Notes: a model not told the origin generated them from the sequence alone. A DNA stretch of 64,000 nucleotides from Opitutia bacterium (GCA_002730975.1 PCBO01000152.1:1-64000), one strand, 5' to 3'. Numbered from the stretch's first letter, positions 1 to 9,230 are shown. Translations and numbers: made by a program.

Positions 1-1
1 C

Positions 2-169
2 CAGACACCCGAGGCTGCCGAGTTTTACGCCTTTCTCCAAACCTTGGAAACCTACAAGTTGATAATCGATAGCCAGTCTTCTTTGATACTTACGACTAAT
101 AGCCCCTTGTTCAAGCTCTTCAAGAGCCTGAATTCTGAAGTTAAGGAAGTTGTTGAGCCGGCCCCCTGA
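2..169 (+). CDS. hflC: HflC-like protease modulator, C-terminal fragment
   Basis: The open frame enters from the left edge of the window and stops at TGA 167-169, so only the last 55 residues are visible. They contain EFYAFLQTLETYK followed by LILTTNSPLFKLFKSL. This matches the usual end of HflC (FYxFxRSLxAY, then a hydrophobic strand and PDSxFFRY). HflC is an SPFH-family inner-membrane protein that forms the HflKC cage around the FtsH protease. The start, the membrane anchor and the SPFH domain lie outside the window. Another SPFH-family member is possible, because only the tail was read. Confidence 0.65.
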   Translation, partial: QTPEAAEFYAFLQTLETYKLIIDSQSSLILTTNSPLFKLFKSLNSEVKEVVEPAP

Positions 170-193
170 TAGGGGTTTCCGTTTGGTTTGCAA

Positions 194-1312
194 CTAATCC
201 GTTGGCGGGTTTTGAGCTTCTCCGGGCTTGACCGATTGCCCGGTCTCGGCGCTTTGAAGGGCAGCAAAGCAAAGCTCCAGCGACTGGAGGTTGTTTCGGG
301 CGCTGTTGGAGGGTTCTCGGTTCTCTTCTATGGCGCATAGTAGTTCGCCCATGGTTCCTTGAAAGCCCGATTCAAACCAACTGCCGGTTAGCGGAACTTT
401 GACCGAGCCTTCCTCGAGGCAAACCTCGACCTCGGGTTGCTCGTTGAGCCCGGGACCGCGTGACCGAAGGGTACCTTTTGTTCCGATGACGGTTGTGACG
501 TCTTCTTCGCCTAGCTTGGTGTGGGCGTTGAACGCCATGCGGACTTGGGCTTCGGGATACTCCACGATCACTGCGCCGAGGGCGGGCGGGCGATACTCCT
601 GCTCGGAATAACCAATGGCGGATGCGAATACCTTCGTTGGTTTTTGTCCAGTCATAAGGCAGTCTGTTATGTCGAACCAGTGGACGGCGAAGTCAAAAAG
701 CACCATGTGCCTGATGTTTTCGAATCCGGGAATACCCTTAATCCAAGTCTGATCCCATTGGAGTGAAAAATCCACAGAGGTCACACGCCCGATCAAACCC
801 GATGCGATTGCGTTGCGGAGGTAACTGAAATGGGGAGCCCATCGACCGTTCTGGTTGACGGCGATCTTCAGGTTTTTCTCCTTGGCCAAGTCCACTAGTC
901 GTTCGCCTTCGGAAAGGTCGTGTACGAAAGGTTTTTGACTAAGGACGTGCTTACCCGCATTTAGCGACTCTCTAAGAATTGGCAAACGGTCGGCGGGGTG
1001 GGGGGTTACGTCGACGACTTCGATATCCTCGACCGCCAGCAATTCTCGATAATCCTCGAATACGAGGGCTTCGGGGTAAAACTGATCCCGTTTTTCCTCT
1101 CCCTTTGATCGCGTGCGGTTGGCTATGGCCGCGACTTCGAAACCGCATGCCTTGTAGTTCTTAAGATGGAATTCGCTGATCCCTCCGGCTCCGATCAAGC
1201 CGATTTTCGGGTTGTAGCTTTTCGGTTTCTTGGGAAGGTAGTCGACTGGTGGAGGATCGATCGTCTTTTCGACCTTTTCGGAGCTCAACCCATAGTCGTC
1301 GTCCTCGGACAC
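194..1312 (-). CDS. Gfo/Idh/MocA-family oxidoreductase
   Basis: A 372-residue NAD(P)-dependent dehydrogenase. The Rossmann motif GLIGAGGISEFH follows a ~35-residue N-terminal leader. The usual EKP motif reads QKPF here, and the C-terminal alpha/beta domain carries HWFDITD. I place the start at GTG 1312, not at the ATG at 1387: an AGGA lies six bases upstream of the GTG, and the ATG would run 64 bases into the preceding gene. It is the last gene of a minus-strand set with a TIM-barrel isomerase and a PhyH dioxygenase, 11 bases after the isomerase stop. Such sets usually oxidise and rearrange sugars, inositols or related polyols. The substrate cannot be read from the sequence. Confidence 0.85.
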   Translation of the reverse strand: MSEDDDYGLSSEKVEKTIDPPPVDYLPKKPKSYNPKIGLIGAGGISEFHLKNYKACGFEVAAIANRTRSKGEEKRDQFYPEALVFEDYRELLAVEDIEVVDVTPHPADRLPILRESLNAGKHVLSQKPFVHDLSEGERLVDLAKEKNLKIAVNQNGRWAPHFSYLRNAIASGLIGRVTSVDFSLQWDQTWIKGIPGFENIRHMVLFDFAVHWFDITDCLMTGQKPTKVFASAIGYSEQEYRPPALGAVIVEYPEAQVRMAFNAHTKLGEEDVTTVIGTKGTLRSRGPGLNEQPEVEVCLEEGSVKVPLTGSWFESGFQGTMGELLCAIEENREPSNSARNNLQSLELCFAALQSAETGQSVKPGEAQNPPTD

Positions 1313-1323
1313 GTCGTGTCCTA

Positions 1324-2145
1324 TTAGTTGCGAAGACCGACTTGTTCCATCATTTCGGCCGTTGAGCGGTAGGCTTCCTCTACCCATTCGACGATCTTCG
1401 ATGGATCAGGTGAGTACTCCAGTTCGAGTGATACGGAACCATCGAAATCGAGGTCTTTAATGGCTTGCAGATAGGGGGAGAACTTCACCACTCCTCGGCC
1501 GGGAGGAAGGTCTCCGTGTACCTTTCCGTCGCAATCGCTTATGTGTACATGTGTTGCCTTTCCCTTTAGGGTCGCCAGTTCAGACGGCGAGACGTCGGCG
1601 AGCACGAGGTGACTGACGTCGATATTGGCCTTCACTCCGGGGTGGTCGCAGTCGTCGATGAACCTGACCATCTCTTTTACGTTGTTTAGCAAGCTCAGCC
1701 TGAACGGCTCCAGTTCTAGTGCAATTTCGATTCCGTGCTCGGCTGCGTAGTCGGCTATCTTGCATGTGTTCTCCACGGCCCATTGCCATTGCGCCTCAGG
1801 AGGGATCACCTCGCGTTGCCAAATGTATTCGCCAAGAACGAGAAGGAGGTTGTTCGACTTAAAACGAGCGGCGAGATCTATGAATTTCTTTGCCCTTTCT
1901 ACATGGAAGTCGCGGACGGGGTCGTTGAAGTCGATCAAGCCTGCTGCGACCACCACGACGGACACTATGGGTAGGTTGTTCTCGCCGCAGGTCGATTCGA
2001 TAAGCTGAATCTCTTCTTCCTGTATGGTCATGGCCTCAGTGAATACGTCCACCGTGTCGAAGCCGATTCTAGCTATGTGTTCCAAACCGGTTTTGGTGTC
2101 TACGCCGGCTTGGTCGAAAGCGCTATTGATGATTCCAAGTTTCAT
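1324..2145 (-). CDS. Sugar phosphate isomerase/epimerase (AP endonuclease 2-type TIM barrel)
   Basis: A 273-residue xylose-isomerase-like TIM barrel. Candidate metal ligands are visible in order along the chain: Glu in ALELEPF, Asp/His in NIDVSH, His in HVHISD and Glu in SLELEY. The family isomerises or epimerises sugars and keto-inositols using a divalent metal. The start is placed at the ATG at 2145 (MKLGIINSAF), where the barrel begins; an earlier in-frame ATG at 2190 would overlap the upstream PhyH gene by 32 bases. The gap to PhyH is 13 bases and to the downstream Gfo/Idh gene 11 bases, which suggests one transcript. The pairing with a Gfo/Idh dehydrogenase is the classic arrangement for polyol catabolism. 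The substrate is unknown. Confidence 0.85.
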   Translation of the reverse strand: MKLGIINSAFDQAGVDTKTGLEHIARIGFDTVDVFTEAMTIQEEEIQLIESTCGENNLPIVSVVVVAAGLIDFNDPVRDFHVERAKKFIDLAARFKSNNLLLVLGEYIWQREVIPPEAQWQWAVENTCKIADYAAEHGIEIALELEPFRLSLLNNVKEMVRFIDDCDHPGVKANIDVSHLVLADVSPSELATLKGKATHVHISDCDGKVHGDLPPGRGVVKFSPYLQAIKDLDFDGSVSLELEYSPDPSKIVEWVEEAYRSTAEMMEQVGLRN

Positions 2146-2158
2146 AAGATTGTGAGGA

Positions 2159-2998
2159 TTAAACGTTCGATTCTTCGAGGCTTTGGGCACTCTCGTCTTC
2201 CGCCTCCAGATCTGCGAAGGAGACTCCCGAGTTTGTGGTGTTTGCGCAACCGACTTCCAGTACCTTTTCGTCCTCCACCTTGTTAAGTTTGGTATAACGG
2301 GGATGATGCGAGTCCTTATAGGGGTCGTTCGCTGCGGCGTTGTAACAGCAGATCATGGCCCAGCGAGAATTTTCCGAATTATTGGCTGCCGAGCAGTGCA
2401 GCAAGTTAGGATGAAAGAACAAAGTGTCGCCGGGATCCAGCACGACATGTACAAGATCTAGGCGTTTTTTCGCTTCCTCAACTCGTTCCAGATCGGCACC
2501 CGCTTGATCCCCTGACAACACATGATTCACCCTGCCCATCTTGTGCGAATTCTTGAGAACCTGCAGACAACCGTTTTCCTCTGTGGCCGCATCCACGGCG
2601 ATCATGACGCTGCACAAGTCGGGGAAGAGAACTCCGTTTTGGTACCAATAACCGTAGTCCTGATGCCAAGCCCAGGCACCTCCGACCTTTGCGTCCTTCA
2701 AAATCATTTTGGAATGGTAGTGGTATGCCTCGTCATTAAGCAGTTGCTCGACGGATTCGACCACCCGTTTACAGCGGGCAAACATGCCGTATATTCCATC
2801 GCCGGGATGGTTCCATAAGGCGAGCCGCACTTCATTGCCTTTGCCGTCGTCCATGGAGGAGGAAGCTTTGTCCATGGCGTTGTCGTGATCAGCCGTTGAG
2901 CGTAACAATTGCGTCTCTTCTGTTGAAAAAAGTCCTCGGACGATTACGTAACCGTCTTCTTCGTAAGATGAAATTTGGTCTGTTGAGAGTAGTGACAT
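2159..2998 (-). CDS. Phytanoyl-CoA dioxygenase (PhyH) family protein
   Basis: A 279-residue Fe(II)/2-oxoglutarate-dependent oxygenase. The iron-binding triad is visible as H112-x-D114 in WHQDYGYW and H201 in NLLHCSAANN, with R212 placed to bind 2-oxoglutarate. Bacterial PhyH proteins hydroxylate many small molecules, so the phytanoyl-CoA name is only a family label. It is the first gene of the set running left and probably shares a promoter in the 166-base gap with the divergent cyclophilin gene. Next to a TIM-barrel isomerase and a Gfo/Idh dehydrogenase, it plausibly opens a catabolic route for a modified sugar or osmolyte; that is inference. Confidence 0.88.
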   Translation of the reverse strand: MSLLSTDQISSYEEDGYVIVRGLFSTEETQLLRSTADHDNAMDKASSSMDDGKGNEVRLALWNHPGDGIYGMFARCKRVVESVEQLLNDEAYHYHSKMILKDAKVGGAWAWHQDYGYWYQNGVLFPDLCSVMIAVDAATEENGCLQVLKNSHKMGRVNHVLSGDQAGADLERVEEAKKRLDLVHVVLDPGDTLFFHPNLLHCSAANNSENSRWAMICCYNAAANDPYKDSHHPRYTKLNKVEDEKVLEVGCANTTNSGVSFADLEAEDESAQSLEESNV

Positions 2999-3164
2999 GA
3001 TATAGGGAGTGTTAAGGTTTATTGTTTGATCTATGCATGCGTCAAAGCCGAATTTTTGGATTGTAAGATAAATTTTCTCATCACCAAGCTAGGTTCGTGA
3101 TCGGAGGCTACAAATGGATTTTGTTCGTTGCTCCTCTGCCCTTAACCTTTAGAAGAGTTGATCC

Positions 3165-4232
3165 ATGAGGTTTAGTAACCCTAAGATAATAGTCATTATA
3201 ATTTCCTTTGCCTTTTGTTTTGTAGGAGACGCGAGGACAAGAGCCGATCTTGTGCCCGAAGACACTTTGTTGATCGATCTTGTTACTGGCAGAGTAGTGA
3301 TCGAAATGTATCCCACCATCGCTCCAAGGCACGTCGCCCGCATTCGAGAACTTGCTCGGGCAGGTCTTTACGATGGGGTTGCTTTTCATCGTGTGATCGA
3401 TGGTTTTATGGCGCAGACGGGAGATGTGAAACACGGAAACATAAAAAGTAACTACAACCGATCCCTCGTCGGCACGGGAAACTCCGACCTGCCTAATCTT
3501 TCCGCCGAGTTCAATGTGCTCAAGCATTTGCGAGGCACTGCGTCGATGGCGAGAGCCCAAGATCCGAACAGCGCTAACAGTCAGTTCTTTATTTGCTTTG
3601 CCGATGCAGCTTTTCTGGATGGTCAGTATTCAGTTTGGGGACAGGTGGTGGAGGGCATCGAGCATGTGGATAAAATTCAACGAGGAGTAGCCGGCAGCGG
3701 GGCCGTAGCGAATCCCGATTCGATGGTCAAGGTGATGGTCGCGTCGGACTCAGTCCTGCGAGTCGACGACAATGCCTCCGCGGGTGGAGATGGAACTTCT
3801 TGGGCCAAGGCGTTTACGGAATTGTCGAAAGCTGTCGAGCAGGCTGATTCAGGATTCGAGTTATGGGTCGCGGAGGGAGAGTACCGTTTGACCGGATCTC
3901 TGGAGTCTCGCTTGAAGAACGAAGTAAAGTTTTTCGGTGGTTTCAAGGGTAGTGAACTAATTCGAACTCCTCTAGGCGAAGCCAATGCCACCCGGTTGGT
4001 GGATGCACTCCCCAGTCAGGCATTGGACACCAACGCCACACCTCATACTTACGGATGGTACTTTCAGCCTGACTGGGGTTGGATCTGGACAGCTGAAAAA
4101 ACCTTCCCCTACGTTTACATGGCTGGAAGCAGTGGCAAGACCGCCGGCTGGTTGATGTTCCGCGAAGGTTCGGCGGCCCCCGTTTACTTTTACAGCTTTG
4201 CCCAGAAAAAATGGGTGACTCTCGGTGAGTAA
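3165..4232 (+). CDS. Secreted cyclophilin-type peptidyl-prolyl isomerase with beta-helix stub and W-rich tail
   Basis: A 355-residue mosaic. Residues 1-28 form a signal peptide or anchor. Residues ~33-193 are a cyclophilin domain that catalyses cis-trans isomerisation at proline: catalytic R76 in AFHRVIDGF, Q84 in FMAQTGD, ANSQFFI, and W158 in QYSVWGQ. Residues ~200-265 (VDDNASAGGDG, SWAKAFTEL, LWVAEGEY) match the opening of secreted right-handed beta-helix proteins, but no helix repeats follow. Residues ~294-355 are a tryptophan-rich domain (YGWYFQPDWGWIWTAE, then FPYVYM) resembling the tail of the giant protein ending at 36567. TAGAAGAG lies just before the ATG. The tail suggests a shared surface or sorting role. 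Confidence 0.85.
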   Translation: MRFSNPKIIVIIISFAFCFVGDARTRADLVPEDTLLIDLVTGRVVIEMYPTIAPRHVARIRELARAGLYDGVAFHRVIDGFMAQTGDVKHGNIKSNYNRSLVGTGNSDLPNLSAEFNVLKHLRGTASMARAQDPNSANSQFFICFADAAFLDGQYSVWGQVVEGIEHVDKIQRGVAGSGAVANPDSMVKVMVASDSVLRVDDNASAGGDGTSWAKAFTELSKAVEQADSGFELWVAEGEYRLTGSLESRLKNEVKFFGGFKGSELIRTPLGEANATRLVDALPSQALDTNATPHTYGWYFQPDWGWIWTAEKTFPYVYMAGSSGKTAGWLMFREGSAAPVYFYSFAQKKWVTLGE

Positions 4233-4426
4233 ATATCCGAGCTTAAACGAGCGAATTGCAAGTGCCACGGCTTTTGGGTATTGAACGAGAATTATAGATG
4301 CTCAAACTTCAAATCCTTGAGATTACAAAGGTATGCAGGTTGACATTCAGGATTTGCGTACCCATCTGTTGAAGTAATTGGCAGTATTAGTTTCGCCACC
4401 ATTCTCAACTTCCAAAGATACGAATT

Positions 4427-5263
4427 ATGACTTCAAACCCATTCAAGCCCTTTATGGGGTTTCTCATTTTCGCCTTGTTTGTCACTTCTCTAGCGGGAGC
4501 GACTAAGGTGTTGTATTTCACTCATGAGCCAGGCAGGTGGCACAAGTACACTGCTCAAAAGAAAATCTTTAGCCAAATCGCCGAAAAGGCCGGTTGGGAA
4601 CTGTCCATCCTGACTGGCGAGCACGAACCGCAGATCGCCAAACTGCGCACCCCCGACTTCGGCAAGGGATACGACGTCATCGTCTACAACTTCTGCTTTG
4701 CCAAGAGCAGAGATACAGAGGCTCAGGCCAATTTGGTTGCCCAGACAAGAGAAAACGGTGTGCCCGCCATGCTCATTCATTGTGCCATGCATAGTTGGTG
4801 GCCCACTTTCAGGGACGGGAAGACGGGAGCAATCGGCCCTGATTACAAGGGTGACGCTAAGGCCGACCCGGTTCTCGTTGCCGAATGGAAAAAAAAGCAC
4901 GGCGAGAAACCTTTTCCCGCATGGGGTGACTTCACTGGGGTGGCTAGCGGTCGCCATGGTCCCAAGCAACCCATCAAGATGATTAAGGTCGGCAACCATG
5001 CTGCGACGAAGAGCTTTCCCAAGGAGTTCACTACAGGCAACACCGAGCTCTACAACAATATTTACAAATTGGATTCGGTTATTCCTCTTATCGAAGGCGT
5101 TCAAGGAAAAGCCAAGGCTACCGTAATGTGGCTCTGCCCCCAAGGGAAGTCTCAAGTGATGGGACTGACCGTAGGACACGATATGGGCGATTGGGCCACC
5201 GACGAGTATCGCGGTCTGATTACCGATGGTGTAAACTATCTCGCCAAGCATCCAAAGCCATAG
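4427..5263 (+). CDS. Secreted ThuA-domain protein
   Basis: A 278-residue protein with a hydrophobic signal peptide (residues ~8-25) and a ThuA-like class I glutamine-amidotransferase fold. Visible landmarks are KVLYFTHEPGRWHKY, YDVIVYNFCFAKS, PAMLIHCAMHSW and the closing VMGLTVGHDMGDW. ThuA was named for trehalose utilisation in rhizobia, and related domains are common in exported sugar-handling proteins of Planctomycetota and Verrucomicrobiota; the biochemical reaction is not settled. It lies 76 bases before a Tat-exported Gfo/Idh dehydrogenase on the same strand, a pairing that fits periplasmic oxidation of a sugar. Substrate unknown. Confidence 0.82.
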   Translation: MTSNPFKPFMGFLIFALFVTSLAGATKVLYFTHEPGRWHKYTAQKKIFSQIAEKAGWELSILTGEHEPQIAKLRTPDFGKGYDVIVYNFCFAKSRDTEAQANLVAQTRENGVPAMLIHCAMHSWWPTFRDGKTGAIGPDYKGDAKADPVLVAEWKKKHGEKPFPAWGDFTGVASGRHGPKQPIKMIKVGNHAATKSFPKEFTTGNTELYNNIYKLDSVIPLIEGVQGKAKATVMWLCPQGKSQVMGLTVGHDMGDWATDEYRGLITDGVNYLAKHPKP

Positions 5264-5339
5264 TCGTGTGCATTCGGGCAAACGCTCGGTTGTCGTCAGT
5301 GTCTATTTTAGCTTATTCCAAACTTCTGCATTAATTCCT

Positions 5340-6656
5340 ATGAAAGATATCGAAATCCAAAAAACAAATCGCCGCTCTTTCATGAAGGCTTCCGGTAAGG
5401 CTGTGGCCGCCGGTGGACTTGCCTTTCCAAGTGTGACTTTCGGCAAACCGGATAGTCGGAAACTCAAGATCGGTTTCATTGGATGCGGCGGTCGTGGAAC
5501 GGGAGCCGCCACGCAGGCGCTGACTGCTGATAGTAATGTCGAGCTTTGGGCGATGGGCGATGTTTCACGGGATCGATTGGATCGCAGCTTGAAATCCGTC
5601 AAGGGTAGTCATGGGAACAAAGTGAACGTAGAGGAAAAACGTCAATTCGTGGGGTTGGATTCCTACAGTAAGGTGCTCGATAGCGGAATAGATTTGGCGA
5701 TCCTGACCACGCCTCCCGGTTTTCGCCCACAGCATTTCAAGGCGGCGGTCGATGCGGGAATGCATGTGTTTCTGGAAAAGCCCATGGCGACCGATGCCCC
5801 CGGTTTGCGTTCGGTCATGGAATCCGCCGAGCTCGCCAAGAAAAAAGGTCTTTCGGTGGTGGCCGGCTTTTGCTGGCGTTACCATGAAGCTCGACGTGAG
5901 TTCTACAAACGCATTCATGAAGGAGAGATCGGCGACTTGCTGTCCGTTTATGCCACTTACTACACTGGTCCTGTTAAGCCGATGCCTGCCGACTCTTCTC
6001 GCAAGGAAGAGTGGAGTGATATCGAATGGCAGGTACGCAATTGGTATAATTTTGCTTGGTGTGGTGGTGATGGATTGATCGAGCAGGCTGTGCACAGCGT
6101 GGACAAGGTTGGTTGGGCGATGAAGGATAAACCACCTCTCAGCTGCGTAGCTGTGGGCGGTAGGCAGATACCTAACAATTCAGGAAATATCTTCGATCAC
6201 TTCGAGATCAATTACCTCTATGAAGAAGGCGTTCGAGGTTATCTTGGCTGTCGACAGCAAAGAGGTTGTCACAATGAGAATAACGACTACCTAATCGGTT
6301 CCGAGGGCAGAGCGGAAATCGCAGGCGGTCGTTGCGTAATTCATAACAAGAAGGGTCGCTGGGACTATCGTGGACCTCAGCCGAACATGTATCAAGTCGA
6401 GCACGACGAGATGTATCTGGCGATTCGAAGAGGTGAGCCGATCAACGATGGCAAGCGTATGTGCACCAGCACGATGATGGCCCTGATGGGACGCATGGCG
6501 GCCTATACAGGGCGTCAAGTTTCGTGGGATATGGCAATGAACTCGAAGGAGGATCGATTCCCAAAGGATTTGAATTGGAATACTGGCAAGCACGAGGTTC
6601 CGCCTTTGGCTACTCCTGGAATCAGTCAAACTATCGCTCCCCATAAGTGGGGCTGA
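5340..6656 (+). CDS. Tat-exported Gfo/Idh/MocA oxidoreductase
   Basis: A 438-residue dehydrogenase. It begins with a twin-arginine signal (NRRSFMKASGKAVAAGG) followed by the NAD(P)-binding motif GFIGCGGRGTGAATQAL. FLEKPMATD and the substrate-domain motif GGDGLIEQAVHSVDK are present. The start is taken at ATG 5340, which puts the Tat motif at residues ~10-16; an in-frame ATG at 5268 would add 24 residues before the signal. Tat export implies folding with cofactor in the cytoplasm and action outside it. Exported members of this family are abundant in Planctomycetota and Verrucomicrobiota, and some related ones act as NAD-dependent glycoside hydrolases. It follows the ThuA gene and probably shares its substrate. 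Confidence 0.88.
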   Translation: MKDIEIQKTNRRSFMKASGKAVAAGGLAFPSVTFGKPDSRKLKIGFIGCGGRGTGAATQALTADSNVELWAMGDVSRDRLDRSLKSVKGSHGNKVNVEEKRQFVGLDSYSKVLDSGIDLAILTTPPGFRPQHFKAAVDAGMHVFLEKPMATDAPGLRSVMESAELAKKKGLSVVAGFCWRYHEARREFYKRIHEGEIGDLLSVYATYYTGPVKPMPADSSRKEEWSDIEWQVRNWYNFAWCGGDGLIEQAVHSVDKVGWAMKDKPPLSCVAVGGRQIPNNSGNIFDHFEINYLYEEGVRGYLGCRQQRGCHNENNDYLIGSEGRAEIAGGRCVIHNKKGRWDYRGPQPNMYQVEHDEMYLAIRRGEPINDGKRMCTSTMMALMGRMAAYTGRQVSWDMAMNSKEDRFPKDLNWNTGKHEVPPLATPGISQTIAPHKWG

Positions 6657-6801
6657 GCCAATATATTTTGGAGCTTCTGAGCTGTTTTTCAGGATGCGAA
6701 ATGGGTTGCCATTTAGTGACCTGAATTAGATTGAATTGAAATTTTGGCTGAGGCCTATCGCCTCTTTACCCGCTTGCCAATCATGGATTTGAAAGTTATA
6801 T

Positions 6802-8652
6802 ATGGACGGCATGTCAGACAGCCCCATCACCTCAGAGCGAATCCGAAATATTGCCATCATCGCACATGTCGATCATGGCAAGACCACTCTCGTCGACCAA
6901 ATGCTGAAGCATTCCGGAGCCTTCCGGGAAAATCAGGTATTGGAGGACCGAGCCATGGATTCCATGGATCAGGAGCGTGAGCGCGGTATCACCATTAAGG
7001 CGAAGAACACGTCGGTTAGATGGCAAGACAACCTCATCAATATTGTAGATACTCCCGGTCACGCCGATTTCGGTGGAGAGGTGGAGCGTGTCATGAAGAT
7101 GGTCGATGGCGTCATGCTCGTGGTGGATGCGTATGAAGGTCCGCAGGCCCAAACTCGCTTTGTATTGAAGAAAGCCTTGGCTGCCGGCCTTACCCCGATC
7201 GTCTTCGTGAACAAGATCGATCGACCGAACGCCCAACCGATTGAGGTACAGGATCAAGTTCTCGAGCTCTTTCTCGATCTTGATGCGAACGAGGAGCAAT
7301 TTAACGCTCCTTTTCTCTACGGTAGTGCCAAGGACGGTTTTACAGTCAAGCACCCGAATGATGATCCCGAAGGCATGACGCTTCTTTTCGAGACCATCCT
7401 TTCCACTATTCCGGCTCCCGAAATCGAAGAGGGTGGGGAATTCAAAATGCTTGTGTCGAATATCGATTGGTCCGACTACGTTGGTCGAATCGCAATTGGT
7501 AAGATCCTCTCCGGATCAGCTGTTATTGGTGATGCCGTTTGGCGTTTGCGCGCGAACAAAGCTCCTCAGCGAGGCAAAATTTCAAAAGTATTCGAATATA
7601 CCGCACTTGCCACTCAGGAAACATCCGAAGGCGTTGCGGGGAATATCGTGGGGATTTCCGGTTTCGAAGACGTTGATATTGGTGAAACGATTGCTGGAAA
7701 CGAGGAGGTCGAACCTATACCTTTTGTTGAGATCGATCCTCCCACGGTGATGATGTCTTTTTCCGTGAATGACGGTCCCTTCGCAGGATTGGAAGGCGAT
7801 CGCGTTACTTCGCGTGAAATTCGTGAGCGTCTTGTGCGTGAAGCCCGTACAAACATTTCAATTAAGTTGGAAGACACAGATAATGCCGTAGAATTCAAGG
7901 TCAGTGCTCGTGGAGCCATGCAGGTCGCTGTGGTGGTTGAAGAGATGCGAAGGGAAGGTTACGAACTACTGGTCTCCCGGCCAACCGTAATTAAGAAGCA
8001 AATTGAAGGCAAGTGGCACGAACCTTTTGAAACAGTCTACCTAGAAGTTCCCGACGACGCCGTCGGTGGATGCATGCAGTCACTGGCCAACAGAAAGGGA
8101 TTGGTTGAGAACATGTCCTCCAAGAATGACCGCACATCTCTCGAAGCTACGATTCCTACCCGTGGCTTGATTGGTTTCGAGTTCGAGCTGCTCAATCTTA
8201 CGAGCGGAGAGGGTATCATGTCTCACTTGTTCAAGGAGTATCGTCCCGACAGCGGTGACATCCGTACTCGTCGTACAGGCACTTTGGTTTCCTTGGAGAA
8301 AGGAGAGTGCATGACATACTCTTTGAACAACATGGAAACTCGCGGAAAACTTTTCATAGGTCCCGGTGATCAAGTTTACCCCGGTATGGTAGTTGGGGAA
8401 AATCCTCGCACCGAAGACCTTCCCGTCAACCCTACTAAAGCCAAGCACGTCACCAATCATCGGGCCGCCGGCAGCGACAACACCGTCACCCTTACGCCTC
8501 CCATTCGGTTTTCCTTGGAACGTGCCATAGAGTACATTGCCCCCGACGAACTTGTGGAAGTCACTCCCAAAAGTATTCGTCTTCGTAAACACCTTCTCGA
8601 CTTCAATGAACGCAAAAGAGCTACCAAGCGGGCAGCTCTTGCAACTGTTTGA
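6802..8652 (+). CDS. typA: Translational GTPase TypA/BipA
   Basis: A 616-residue ribosome-associated GTPase of the EF-G class. The G1 motif [15 protein letters not shown] is near residue 20, the switch region [12 protein letters not shown] and the G3 motif [12 protein letters not shown] follow, and G4 is VNKIDRP. Domain 2, the EF-G-like domains and the TypA-specific C-terminus ([26 protein letters not shown]) are all present, at the usual family length. TypA helps ribosome assembly and stress adaptation, including growth at low temperature. GAAAG lies before ATG 6802; a second in-frame ATG nine bases later is an alternative start. It appears to be transcribed alone. Confidence 0.96.
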   Translation: MDGMSDSPITSERIRNIAIIAHVDHGKTTLVDQMLKHSGAFRENQVLEDRAMDSMDQERERGITIKAKNTSVRWQDNLINIVDTPGHADFGGEVERVMKMVDGVMLVVDAYEGPQAQTRFVLKKALAAGLTPIVFVNKIDRPNAQPIEVQDQVLELFLDLDANEEQFNAPFLYGSAKDGFTVKHPNDDPEGMTLLFETILSTIPAPEIEEGGEFKMLVSNIDWSDYVGRIAIGKILSGSAVIGDAVWRLRANKAPQRGKISKVFEYTALATQETSEGVAGNIVGISGFEDVDIGETIAGNEEVEPIPFVEIDPPTVMMSFSVNDGPFAGLEGDRVTSREIRERLVREARTNISIKLEDTDNAVEFKVSARGAMQVAVVVEEMRREGYELLVSRPTVIKKQIEGKWHEPFETVYLEVPDDAVGGCMQSLANRKGLVENMSSKNDRTSLEATIPTRGLIGFEFELLNLTSGEGIMSHLFKEYRPDSGDIRTRRTGTLVSLEKGECMTYSLNNMETRGKLFIGPGDQVYPGMVVGENPRTEDLPVNPTKAKHVTNHRAAGSDNTVTLTPPIRFSLERAIEYIAPDELVEVTPKSIRLRKHLLDFNERKRATKRAALATV

Positions 8653-8811
8653 CCTAACTCTTAAGTCGCGACCATAAGGGCTGCAATCACACCAGTCCGC
8701 AGTTCAAATCTCTTCATGCTACGACACATCTCCTTTATCGGATTCGTACCCGTTCGAATTTCCTATTTGTATTTTCCGTCTTTCGATATTGGTTTGAATG
8801 AATGTGGTCCG

Positions 8812-8825
8812 CGAATGTTCATTCG
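8812..8825. promoter_or_regulatory. Short inverted repeat upstream of the DUF3147-like gene
   Basis: CGAATG and CATTCG form a perfect 6-bp inverted repeat around two T residues, 54 bases before the next start codon. The spacing resembles a Gram-positive-type LexA operator (CGAAC, four bases, GTTCG), but the fit is imperfect. Function is unproven. Confidence 0.2.
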
Positions 8826-8866
8826 TGAGCGGGTACTGTTTTTAATTAGGAGTAGTAATTCAAAAT

Positions 8867-8872
8867 AGGAGG
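8867..8872 (+). promoter_or_regulatory. Strong Shine-Dalgarno site
   Basis: AGGAGG is placed seven bases before the ATG at 8880. It is one of the few canonical ribosome-binding sites in the window and fixes the start of the small membrane protein. Confidence 0.7.
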
Positions 8873-8879
8873 ATCGTAA

Positions 8880-9230
8880 ATGGCTTGGTATGCTCTGAAG
8901 ACATTTTTGACGGCCGGAATCATCGTACTGGTTTCGGAAGTGGCCAAACAAAAGGCAATCTTGGGTAGCTTGATTGCATCGTTACCCTTGGTTTCCGTTC
9001 TAGGGATGCTTTGGCTTTATGGTGAAACACAGGATGCGGAAAGGTTGATCAAGCATTCGGAGGGGACTTTCTGGTATGTTATTCCATCCTTGCCCATGTT
9101 TCTACTCCTTCCGTGGCTAATGCGAAAGGGCATAGGGTTTTACGGAGCTCTCGGGGCTGGCTTGGCGCTGACGGTAGCCCTTTATCTTTTGACAACCAAG
9201 TTCATGTCCCGCTTCGGGATGAATCTCTAA
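8880..9230 (+). CDS. DUF3147-like small membrane protein
   Basis: A 116-residue protein with about four hydrophobic helices: residues ~8-22, 28-47, 65-82 and 88-107. The pattern WYALKTFLTAGIIVLVSEVAK, then GSLIASLPLVSVLGMLWLY and YVIPSLPMFLLLPWLMRKG, matches the DUF3147 family of inner-membrane proteins, whose function is unknown. It has a consensus AGGAGG ribosome-binding site and stands alone between typA and a cupin gene read from the other strand. The two stop codons are adjacent, since the cupin ends at 9231. Confidence 0.75.
   Translation: MAWYALKTFLTAGIIVLVSEVAKQKAILGSLIASLPLVSVLGMLWLYGETQDAERLIKHSEGTFWYVIPSLPMFLLLPWLMRKGIGFYGALGAGLALTVALYLLTTKFMSRFGMNL

Noticed and set aside
4343-4375. 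TTGACA-like -35 box upstream of the ThuA gene
   Set aside because: The matching -10 position reads CATCTG, a poor fit, so no promoter is claimed.
4490-5281. A 263-codon minus-strand frame opposite the ThuA gene
   Set aside because: The plus-strand ThuA protein has a signal peptide and family motifs across the same bases; no support for the antisense frame.
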